A stretch of DNA of 64,000 nucleotides from Euphorbia lathyris (taxonomy: Eukaryota > Streptophyta > Magnoliopsida > Malpighiales > Euphorbiaceae), in assembly GCF_963576675.1 (NCBI RefSeq), contig NC_088916.1:3921001-3985000 (forward strand), read 5' to 3'. The position numbers were made by a program, and so were the translations under genes. A model generated the notes under the pieces. The model made no database searches. It worked only from the letters and a program-made list of their open reading frames with translations, and was not told the DNA's origin. This document shows, piece by piece, positions 42,826-53,185 of the stretch (position 1 is the stretch's first letter; each line of letters opens with the position of its first letter).

Positions 42826-45800
42826 TTGCAGGTGAGCCTGAGGTGCGCGGAGAAGTCAAAGCTATGGTACATTGACAGCGCATACTCGAGGCATATGACT
42901 GGTGATGAAACTCAGTTCATCACACTTGTGCATAAACGAGGTGGAAATGTAAGTTTTGGAGACAATAAAAGGGGTAAGATAGTAGGATCAGGTACTATCG
43001 GAGGAAATCCCACTATTGAGTCAGTCTCCTTAGTCAGGGGTCTCAAATATAACCTATTGAGCGTGGCTCAGCTGTGTGACAGCGGTAGAAAGGTTGTATT
43101 TGATGCCACTGAGTGTCGGATACTCGAGGGAAGAATAAATGAATTAATTTTAACTGCCCCTCGTGTGGACAATGTTTTCATGTTGAGTTTAGAAAAGAAG
43201 TTTTCAAAAAACATATGCTTAGTGTCAAAGGAAGATAATTCCTGGCTATGACATATGAGACTTGGTCATGTAAGCATGGACCTCCTTGCCAAACTAGCAA
43301 GAAAGCAATTAGTTGAGGGTTTGTCCAAACTTAGATTTGAGAAAGATCAATTATGCAATGCTTGTCAGCAAGGTAAACAAACCAAAAAGTCTTTTCAAAG
43401 TAAAAATATTGTCTCAACCAAGTGTCCATTGGAATTACTACACTTGGATCTCTTCGGACCTGTCCAGCCACTCAGCTTGGGCAGTAAGAGAATTTCCTTG
43501 GTCATTGTAGATGATTTCTCTCGGTATACTTAGGTCATCTTGCTGAGTAGCAAGGATGAAGCTTTTGAGATGTTTTCAACACTGATCAGAAAACTTGAAA
43601 ATGGCAAAGATTTAAAATTAGCTCACATCCGAAGTGATAATGGCAGAGAATTCAAAAACCAACAGTTTGATGAATTTTGTGAAGTCAGCGGCATTGACCA
43701 TAACTTTTCTGCTTCTAGAACTCCTCAACAAAATGGGGTAGTTGAGAGGAAGAATAGAACCTTAGTTGAAATAGCTAGGACAATGCTAAGTGAGAATAGG
43801 CTTTCAAAGTATTTCTGGGGTGAAGCTGTCAACACAGCTTGCTATATACTCACTAGGGCTTTAGTTAGACCTATACTTAAGAAAACCCCCTACGAACTTT
43901 GGAAAGGACGAAAACCCAATATTGGATATTTTCGTGCCTTTGGTTGCAAATGTTTTATCTCAATACGAGAGACAACCTTGCCAAATTTGACTCTAAAGCT
44001 GACGAAGCGATCTTTCTAGGGTACTCAACTAACAGTAAAGCATATAGGGTGTTTAATAAACGAACTCAGGTCGTAGAAGAGTCTGTACATGTTGAGTTCG
44101 ATGAAACTGACCCTGCAGGAAAGTCAAGTCAGTCTGCCGAAGATGACCCATGCTCAGCTTCCGCTGACCAAGATGGAGCCGCTGAGTCATTACCACACGG
44201 GCTGACCAAAGGTAAAAACGAACATGAAATTACCTTTGCGTACCAATCTAAAACTGCAGAGATTGTTAAAACACCTGCTCCTGAAAACTCAACATTACCC
44301 AAAGAGATCAAAATCCCAAGAGGACACTCGGAGAAGTCCATTCTTGATGCTGCTGAGAACAACCTGATGACAAGAAATCAGCTCAGGAGATATCTCAGCA
44401 ATGTTGCGTTCGTCTCAGTTCATGAACCAAAGAACTTCACCGAAGCTGAGCACGATGAATTCTAGATCAATGCGATGCAAGAAGATCCTGATCAATTCAA
44501 GAGAAATGAGGTATGGGATTTAATGCCAAAACCTAGGAATCAAAAGACCATAGGGACTAAGTGGGTCTTTCGAGATAAGCTAGATGAACAAGGCAATGTA
44601 GTCAGGAACAAAGCCAGACTTCTAACTCAGGGCTACAGTCAGCAAGAAGGCATTGACTATGGTGAGACCTTTGCACCCGTAGCTAGGTTAGAGGCTATAA
44701 GAATATTGTGTGCATATGCTAGCTTCATGAATTTTAAACTATTCCAAATGGATGTCAAGAGTGCATTTCTTAATGGAGTTATAAATGAAGAGGTATATGT
44801 TAGTCAGCCTTCGGGGTTTGAAGATCCAAAATTTCCAAACCACGTTTACAAACTCAAGAAGGCCTTGTACGGCCTGAAATAAGCACCATGTGCTTGGTAC
44901 GAAAGGTTGACCAGTTTCCTGCTGACCAGGAACTATGTCAGAGGAAAAGCTGACACAACCTTATTCATTAAGAAAAAGGGTAAAGATACCCTGCTGGCAC
45001 AAATTTACGTAGATGATATTATCTTTGGTGCTACTAATGAATCTATGTGCAAGGAATTTAGCAAACAGATGCAAACTGAGTTCGAGATGTCAATGATGGG
45101 CGAACTCAACTTCTTCCTTGGACTTCAAATTAAGCAAGGGAAGAACGACATCTTCATTAGTGAGTCTAAGTATGCCAAAGAAATATTAAAGAAATTCGAT
45201 ATGGAAGAATGTAAGCCCATATCTACCCCAATGGGTACTGACACTGTGCTTTGCGCTGACGAGAAAGGTAAGTCAGTAGACAGCAAGTTATATCGAGGTA
45301 TGATTGGCTCTCTACTTTATCTAACTGCTAGTAGGCCTGACATTCAGTACTCAGTATGTTATTGCGCAAGATATCAAGCTGGCCCTAGAGAATCTCACTA
45401 TATAGCTGTCAAAAGAATTTTTAGATATTTGCAGAGCTCAGTTAATGCATGTTTATGGTATCCAAATACAAATGACTTCACACTCATTGGATACACTGAC
45501 GCTGACTATGGACGAGATAAGCTAGAGCGTAAGAGTACTTCAGGAGGATGTCACTTCCTTGGAAGATGTCTAGTGTCTTGGTTCAGTAAGAAGCAATCGT
45601 CAGTGGCCCTGTCAACAACTGAAGCTGAGTACATTGCTGCTGGAAGCTGTATGGCACAAGTCCTATGTATTAAGCAACAGCTAGAGGATTATGGAGTACA
45701 AACAGAAACAATCGAAGTCAAATGTGACAACAAGAGTGCCATTGACTTATCCAAAAATCCAATCCAACACAGCAAGATGAAGCATGTCAGCATTAGGCAT

Positions 45801-45953
45801 CACTTCATCAGAGACCATGTACTCAAGGGTGAGATCAAGCTGGCCTATGTCCCAACAGATGAGCAGCTTGCAGATATCTTTATGAAGCCTTTGGCTCGTG
45901 AGCAATTTAACATACTAAGGGAAGTTATTGGTATGTCTAATCCTCTCCAATAA
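42826..45953 (+). pseudogene. pol: Sirevirus-like Pol: protease, integrase, RT, RNase H
   Basis: Same frame as gag up to about 43970, then shifted by a 2-bp GA duplication. The protease motif reads LWYIDSAYSRHMTGD, with the D-S-G triad altered to D-S-A. GAG-pre-integrase RLGHVSMDLLAKLA; integrase [58 protein letters not shown], active-site IYVDDIIFG; RNase H LERKSTSGGCHF, STTEAEYIAA, CDNKSAIDL. Stops: 43249-43251 TGA, 43531-43533 TAG, 44463-44465 TAG, 44880-44882 TAA. Most fall where related proteins have Trp or Gln, as expected from C-to-T decay. It ends at 45953 (SNPLQ). Confidence 0.9.
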
Positions 45954-46478
45954 ATTTCTGAGCTTAAATGAATGTTGAGTGATTATTACATGCTGAGTGA
46001 TTAGTGCTTAATGAGTAACTATTGCATGCTGAGCTAATATGAACAACATAAAATCAACTTATGCTGAGTAGACATACAAACTGTGTGATTACTATGAGCT
46101 GAGTTACTAAGCATGGTAAAATCCCTTCTACGTAAAACTGTGCACTCAGAACTTCAAAAACGTTTAGTATTCTAGATATTGAGTGAATCCACTTGCACAA
46201 TTAAAGCTAGCACGCGCATTTAAGTAGCCACCTAAGATGACATAAGCATAATAAATAGAGAACACATGCGCCGAATGTGTCATAAATGACAGAGATAACG
46301 GTCGATTGATCAACTCTAGGTGAAACCGCCATTCTGACCTATCAGATTAACCCAAAACGACTATAAATAGTGGACGATTTCCCACTAAACTCTCTTTACA
46401 CTTGAAATCTTTGGCATTCGATTTCTCTCTCTTAAAGTCCAAATCCTCTAAACTCTCTCAAGAATCCTCAAGAACATC
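45954..46478 (+). other. Non-coding spacer between pol and third ORF
   Basis: 525 bp with repeated TGCTGAGT and ATGCTGAG words. 'ACTATAAATAGTGG' (46360-46373) is a TATA-like box about 105 bp upstream of the ATG at 46479, and the CT-rich stretch between them looks like a leader. This suggests an internal promoter for the third ORF rather than read-through from pol. Confidence 0.55.
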
Positions 46479-49400
46479 ATGTCTGACGATTCCCAGAACA
46501 ACTCCGGCCTTGATTACGACGACAATCACTCCGACCTAAACCCTCCATCTCCTGCTCAGCAGGACTATAAAGAGACTTCCACTGAGTCTCAAGGACAAGG
46601 TCAGCATGACCAATCCAAGGTTAGCACTCCCAGCAAAAACCCCAAAGCTGACCAAGCAACTCCGTCAAGAAAGAAAAAGGAGAAAAAGAACAAGCAACCC
46701 CAGGAAAGGGTTTTTCTTCCAGTCTTCAAGAGCGTGCAAAAATGTAAAGTCTTCTGTTCCCGTTGGTTCTCCAAAGGTTTCGTAGAAGCTGAGAAGCACT
46801 TTTGCGAGTGGATTTCCAAGAATGGCTGGACCGAGCTATTCTCTCTCCCCGGTACCACTTACCCACAGTTGGTAAGAGAATTCTACTCCAATCTAAGGGT
46901 TGCCGAAGATGATGTTGACCACCTAGTCACTAAGGTAAAAAACAAGGACATCACCATCACTCCGTCCTATCTCGCTAAACTGTTAAAGCTGAAGGCCAAA
47001 GGATCAGAACTCAGGTGCACGAACGACTATACACGCATTGACTACCCAGTTGAGTTCTGTAAACCAAAGAACCATAAAGGCGAAATTGCCAGTACCTGCA
47101 TGGGTCAGCCCCAGAAAATGGCTCACTACATTCTGACCAATTTCCTGTTCCCTAATATCAACGCCTCCTCCTCAGCTTCAAATTTTGAGCAGTGCTTCAT
47201 CTGGCACATGCTGACCTACCAGCCGCTCAACATGCCCATTTTTCTCACCGGCGCCTTCCAACGCAGTACCGGGACACTCAGGATGGGTTCCCTCATCACA
47301 AAGATACTGCAGGATCACCAGGTCAGCATGGTAGAGGAGATTGAGATCTCGGGTACAGAAATCACCACCGCAGTGGTGTTCGGTTTAGCGTACAACCAAC
47401 CGATAAAACCCAAGAAAGGAAAGGGGGCTATAGTTGAAGGAGAACCTGCTGATGAAAATGAAGAAGGGGATAATATGGTTGAAGATGCACAGGATGTGCT
47501 GACCAAGAAAGGGAAGAAAGTGATGGGTGACAAAGAACCCGCTGATCGCACTAGGCAGGACAAAAAGCAGAAAGATGACCAATCCGCAAAAGACATAAAC
47601 ACAGCTCCTAGGAAGCTTCGGATAATCTCTAGTGCAAAGAAAGCTGCTGCTGAGCAAGCTCAAGGGGAACCTAAGTCAGTAGAGAAATAGAAAAGGAAAG
47701 TTGAACCTGAGGAAGAAAGTGAGGAGACACCTGATCAGCCCCTGAAGAGAAAGAAAACTTCTGGGTTGAAGCCGATTGAAGCTGACCCTCTTGACTTCGT
47801 GATTACTAAGGAATCACACTTCGTGCGGAGTCAAGAAATTGATCTGGAAAAATTTCCTTCTGGTCAAGAGGAAGAACTGGGGGATACTGAGGGACAGCCT
47901 CATGCTGACGTAATGGGTCATGCTGAGCAAAGTAAACCAGTTGATGCTGAGCAAGCTGAGCAGCTCACTAAGTCACCAGTGAAGGACAAGGTTGTGGAAG
48001 GCCTTGATACTGACCTCAATTCCTCCTCTGAGTCCCTTGAGTCTATTCCTGCTGATCCTTCTCCACCAACCAAAACTCCTAAGGACAGTATGGACAAGTG
48101 TTTCAAACACAAAGCTCAAAAACCCAACCTCATCGACTTGTTAGATGACTCCCCTCTCAGAGATCCAATCACCGATCTAACTGGACTTTAGTTCCAGTTC
48201 TTCACTAACGTCGTTGAACCAACTCCGGACCAAATCAAAGAAAAACAAGCCTCTGTTTCTCAAGATGAGGAACAAGCCGATCCGAAAGCTCCTAAGGGTC
48301 CAATTTCTACCGACACTTCTGCTCAACCTTCCACTGAGCAAGTGCTCTAAGTCCATGCTGCTCACCCAAACGAGCTAGCAAAGGAAACTCCTGCTCAAGA
48401 CAGTTCTGAGTTGCCACAATCTCCAAAATCTACTCAACTTCAGACTGACACTAAGCAGGTTAATAACTCTGCCGATCCACCACTTCCTACTTCTACTCAG
48501 CAGAATGAAAATCAGTCATCACCTGCAGCTGACCTGAACACAAGTGCAGCTGCTGACCAAACTGGCACCTCCACTTCTCAGCACCGAACACCTCCTCCAT
48601 CCGGTGCTGACAAGATTCCAGCCCCTGAGCACCACACTGATGAATCCTATGCTTACTTGAATGCCTCTGAGTCTGGAAGAAAAATTATTGACTCAGCTCA
48701 AGCTCTCCTTCAGGATATTCATCAAACTCACGCCGATGTTGCTGGGTCTGTTCATGTTGAGCCAACACAAATCTCATCTGTCACTCAGCTTCTGACCGAA
48801 ATTAAGGGTCTCAAAGACTTGATGAGTGTCATGACGTCTTTTGCATCTCAACAGCCCAAGCAAGAGTCAATAGTGAAGCTGGCTGAACTCCAGCTGATGA
48901 TGGTGAACCATATGAACTCCATCCAAGGTCAACTCAATACCTTATCAGCTGCGAACTCAACATATGCAACCTCTGCTGAGGTTAATCAACACTTTTCCCA
49001 GCTGACCTCTGAGCTGACCGGAGCTCGTGAACTAATTTCCTCCTCCTCTCAGTGTTCCATCGAACAGATTGGTGAAGCCATTCGCCTACTCAACCTAAGT
49101 AAAGAGGAAATGGACACTGACCAAGTGAAGACCAACGAGATCCTGCAATGCACTCAATCCACCCTTGCGCAGGTCTGTCCAACAAATACTCAACGTCAAG
49201 CATACGGCACTGCCCTGCTCAGGATGTATCATCAATCCTATGCTCGGATGACAGAATCGATAACTTGGATCGGGAAATCTCAAGAGTATCTGCTAAGCAT
49301 GCTCAGTGCCAATATTAAAATCCCTGCTTCAAGTATGGACGAGGGTATGCAGGTCTTCCAAGGTCTTAGAGAGAGTACGAGTCAACTGCAACTATACTCA

Positions 49401-49646
49401 TCCAAACTGACTCGTGCTGTTCAACAGGGAATCTTCTATGCTCCTTCTCCTCCATCTCATGATGCTGGGAAAACGGGGGAGAAAAAAAGAACTCAGCAGA
49501 AACAGGGGGAGACATCCAAGCCAGCTGCCGGAACTCAGCAGAAGCCTGGTTCAACTTCTGTTGACTCGAGCACCCGCACTCAGCAACAACGCTCTGCCCA
49601 AACCAAACCTAAGTCGAATCAAGTTCAAGCCAACATTAGGAAATAG
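46479..49646 (+). pseudogene. Third ORF of Sirevirus-like element (env-position, about 1,055 codons)
   Basis: Three pieces (46479-47690, 47766-48191, 48411-49646) are all in one frame. It is one long ORF with in-frame stops at 47688 (TAG), 48189 (TAG) and 48348 (TAA). N-terminus: Ser/Lys-rich, KKKEKKNKQPQ. Residues about 80-310 form a globular region (FSKGFVEAEKHFCEWISKNG, YPQLVREFYSNLRV, QPKMAHYILTNFLF-type sequence) that resembles the 'putative plant transposon protein' domain from memory. The middle is acidic and Pro/Ser-rich with KRKK nuclear-signal-like clusters. The last third is helical, Gln/Ser-rich and probably coiled coil. No signal peptide or membrane segment is visible, so an envelope role is not supported. 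Confidence 0.8.
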
Positions 49647-50163
49647 TGCTAGCAATAGTCTATAGTGCTTGTAACTTGTATTTTATGGCATGTTAAGCTG
49701 AGTTATATAATTTATAAGCATCTTTTATTCAAACTGACTTTATATGCGATGCTTAATCATTGTGCTTATATGCTGATCTGTCATACTTAACTAATCATTG
49801 AACAACAAATTGAATCTTATGAACATAAGGAATATACAAGTAAAATATACTCAGCATACAACTCTGATACCTATAATTGACACTGAGTAATAACTAAATG
49901 TTCCAAGCATTAACCTACTTCTGAAAGCTGACCTAGACTCATCTGAATTAGATCTTGGAAGGTCTAAAATTGAACTAAGTTAGTAAAGGCATGTCTTAAT
50001 TTCATTCGATTAAATCTTAGAAGGTTTAGAGTTAATTTAAGTCAATAGATGCAACCCTTACGGGGGAGTAACTTAAGAAGAATAAAAGGTAAATCGATCA
50101 TGGGGAACCTCAATGCTGAGTTCCAAAACTAAATACTTTTGCCAACATCAAAATGGGGGAGTT
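49647..50163 (+). other. 3' untranslated region and polypurine tract
   Basis: Non-coding, with GCTGAG/ACTCAGC words and a near-repeat of 'TTAGATCTTGGAAGGTCTAAA' type at about 49948 and 50014. The polypurine tract AAAATGGGGGAG (50150-50161) directly precedes the 3' LTR. Confidence 0.7.
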
Positions 50164-51616
50164 TGTTGAAACACCTTTCTACATGATTTTGATTTGACAA
50201 AATTATTTAAGTTAATCCCATGATTAAGGCAATTAAATTTAAGTGCTTTGATTTAATTGTACTAGTGTGTTTGTTCAATGTTGAGTATATTTATAAATGA
50301 GAACAGAAATAAAAACTAAGACAGAATGAAGTCAGCATGAGCCACAGAAGCTGAGTAGAACACAACTTAGCATCATAGAAGAAAAGTCTTCTTCAGAACA
50401 AACGCTTGAAGATGAAGCTGACCGAAGAAGCTGAGTGGAACGTAACTCAGCCTCGTCAAAGATAAAGATCGAAGGCAACGTCAATTAAGTCAAGCTAAGT
50501 GTTCGACAGGACAGCACCAATGATCCGTTAACTAGAAGACAAAGCCCGACAAAGGTCTGCACCATTCAGAAGCCTCAGAATTGCGCCAAGAGACTTTTCG
50601 AGACGCATGGATCAGCTGGCATGTTGCAAGAAGACAAAACTGGCGCTAGAAGACGAAACCTGGCGTAAGAAGATGAAACTGGCAAGCCTGGAAACTGCTA
50701 ATTTCAGACGACAGGATTGGCCTGCAAATCTGTATGCTGACCAATGAATGACGCAAGAAGACCGTTTGAATTCAACGGATATGTCCGAATTCAAATGATT
50801 GAAGCATCAGATTCTACTATAAAAGGACAAGTTCATCACTTGGATCCTTTGCCGATTTACAAAAAGAAAAAACAAGTACAGACAGAAAAGAAAATCATCA
50901 CAAGAGTGAAAATCCAAAAGAGAAGCTGTCTGATTAGAAAAAGCAATTTCTTACACCCAAATCCAATCTCTGTGTAAAAGTCTAGAGTGAATTTGTATTC
51001 ATCTAAAGTGTTCTTCATCTAGAAAGAGCAAATTTGTATCAATTGTAAAGATTGAGAGAGTGGTGCTGAGTACTCGGTCTTAGTACTCAGCGGTAGAGAA
51101 AATCTGAGTGTTCGGTTATAGCGCTTAGTAGGATTGAGTAGACGAATAGAGGACGGTACTCTTGCATACTCAATTGCTTTGTAAACGGTTTGTGCTCTAC
51201 CTTTAAAGAGCTCAGTAGTGGATTGAAAAAGCCCAGAAGGTTTCTAGGGACTGGACGTAGGCGGTAAGGCCGAACCAGGATAAGACTGCTGAGTAATCTC
51301 TAACCCTTCTCTCGATATATATATGCATGTGTTGCTTGCTTAAATTACTCAGTATATAATTTGTATCAGCCGACGCTGAGTAATCAGAGTGCTGAGTTGG
51401 AAGCTGGCCTTAAGTGGTATTTCCCAACTCACAAGTGAAACAGTTCTAGTCAGCCTCTGACTAAAGCTGTCTTGCATCGCGCTCAGCCTTCCTGACCTAA
51501 ACTGAGTGAAGTTTTGTTTAAAGAACTAAATTAAGTCAGCATAATTAAGCGAAAAAGTTACATTAGTTCCTGATCCCCCCTTGGAACTAATCCTATTACA
51601 TTACACGGGACCAACA
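50164..51616 (+). repeat. Sirevirus-like 3' LTR (uninterrupted)
   Basis: 1,453 bp. TATA candidate 'TACTATAAAAGGAC' at about 50815-50828. It serves as the empty-site reference for the hAT insertion in the 5' LTR. Confidence 0.95.
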
Positions 51617-51860
51617 ATTACTAAATAGAGTTTGGTAATAGAGGTTATTACCAAGTTGGGACCGAGTTTTTTTTATAACAAAATAGAGGTTATTCCTATA
51701 TAAAGTATTCCTATATAGATGTTTTACTGTATTTATAATTTATTATAATTATATTTATTCAACATTCAATTTAATTCAGTTAAGTTTAATTAAGTTCAGT
51801 AGCATTCAGTTTAGTTCAGTTCAGTCGAGTTTACTATCAGTAAAAAAGAACATAGCCTTA

Positions 51861-51943
51861 GTGTTTGTAGTATCCAAAATTGGTTTAACCATCAATGCAT
51901 ATTTGTCTATGGGACTTATTAGAGTTGTGTATATTGCTATTTT
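51861..51943 (-). pseudogene. AVT-like transporter exon copy F, second piece
   Basis: Continues 36391-36679 across the nested insertions: 'GTAGTATCCAAAATTGGTTT..' encodes the KYALMVKPILDT region. It ends at the codons for IAIYTT, where repeat X starts, exactly as in copy D. Confidence 0.8.
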
Positions 51944-51944
51944 T

Positions 51945-53004
51945 TTATCACCCTCCAACGCAATCTCTTTCCTCTCACTCTACTAGTATCAATGAGGGTC
52001 GAATCCTTAAGGACAACACCTAACAGACCTACTTTCTTCCCACTTGCTTCACCAGACATACTCAACGGACAGTCAACCCTCATCCACCCGAAAGTAGGCA
52101 CAAAAAACCAAATTTTAAAAGAAAAGAAAAAGAGAAGGGACTGGCCTCACTCTCCTAACAACCACTTGATTCAACCAAGGACGACAACGACACTCTAAGC
52201 AACATACTCTTACCATGAAAGATGTTGCAACGATATTGGCTCTCCTTGCTACTTTTGGGTTTTTTCTTGCTCTCAAGGAAAGCTCAAAACAAGCAAAATT
52301 TTGTTTCCAGACAAATTTAACCCCTCTTATAGGTAAAAAGGTGGGAGGATGAAGAGTTGTGTTATTTATTGTCGATAATAGTAACCTTGATCCAAGTGTC
52401 ACTTTGACACATAACTTATTATACCCCTTAATAACGCATGTTCTTTTACAAGCACACCTCATTTTCAAGTCACCAAGGACTACTATCTTAGAATGACACG
52501 TTGTGCTTTCACAAACAAGCACTAACCGAGCACCACATTAGGCCCATGCTAGCAACATCAGCCACTGCACTCCGCTTTCCTTATCTAGAGCTCACATCAA
52601 ATAGTTCGATCACAACCAAAAGGGATGGACTAATTGATGAAGAATATGAGCCCATGGGCCAAGCCCACCTAATTAGCCTCTTTTGTCTATCTAAGAGCGA
52701 GCCTAATAGATAGTAGGCCCACTTGCCCAACTAGCCCAGAGCCCAAGGGCACATGACACATTTGACCAAATGCCCAACCTCTATAAATAGAAAGCCACGT
52801 TTATGATAAAGGGACTTGAAATATCTATCTCTCACTCCCGCATGAATATTAATCTATTCTGATCTTTGTTCGTGACTAACTTGACCGTCAGAGTGCATTC
52901 AGGGGACTAGTCCCAATGCAGGAAAAGACTAGACTATTGAATAGTGAGCAGAAATCCCATATCTCCATTACTTTTTATACATAATTTTACCATTTCATAC
53001 ATTA
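51945..53004. repeat. Repeat X, copy 2
   Basis: Second copy of 31814-32874 with the same start (TCACCCTCCAACGCAATCTC) and end (CATTTCATACATTA). TATA-like CTCTATAAATAGAAAG is at 52782-52797. It lies between transporter copies F and E. Confidence 0.7.
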
Positions 53005-53185
53005 GAAGTATATTTGGACTTCTCCAAACATATTCTGAGCAAATTTGAACCTTATCCCATCAACTTATAAATTGATATATAACCAAAAAAGAAGTTAAAG
53101 TTTGATACTTCATTTGTGCAATGAACAAATTAGACTTGCACACACCATATTCCAATCAAACTCTCAATAATCAATTACATAAAAT

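Larger units (their letters stand above)
36972..51616 (+). mobile_element. Sirevirus-like Ty1-copia retrotransposon with third ORF
   Basis: 14.6 kb including a 2.57-kb hAT insertion; about 12.1 kb without it. LTRs are about 1.45 kb (TGTTGAAACACC..GGGACCAACA), with perfect TSD ATTAC (36967-36971, 51617-51621). PBS TGGTATCAGAGC (41003-41014) is complementary to initiator tRNA-Met; the polypurine tract is AAAATGGGGGAGTT before the 3' LTR. Gag, pol (integrase before RT, copia order) and a long ORF after pol give the layout of Sireviruses. The LTRs differ at roughly 30-35 sites by eye. Many nonsense codons make it non-autonomous. Confidence 0.95.
36902..51731. mobile_element. Second MITE, nested in the first and itself split
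   Basis: The left end is TACAGTCAAACCTCTATATA and the right end, read in reverse, TACAGTAAAACATCTATATA. The left arm is 36902-36971, the right arm 51617-51731. The arms share TTGGGACC and GAGGTTATTAC blocks. The Sirevirus-like element is inserted between them with TSD ATTAC. Confidence 0.75.
36680..51857. mobile_element. MITE (TTA TSD) split by nested insertions
   Basis: The left arm 36680-36901 begins TGCCATGTTCTTTGTCAC; the right arm 51732-51857 ends AAAAAAGAACATAGCC, its inverted complement. It is flanked by TTA (36677-36679, 51858-51860) and rich in CAGTTYAGTT repeats. It interrupts transporter exon copy F. Its own length is about 350 bp; everything else in the interval is later insertions. 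Confidence 0.75.

Noticed and set aside
46479..49646. Calling the third ORF a true envelope glycoprotein
   Set aside because: No signal peptide, no hydrophobic membrane segment and a highly charged, coiled-coil composition. Only its position is env-like.
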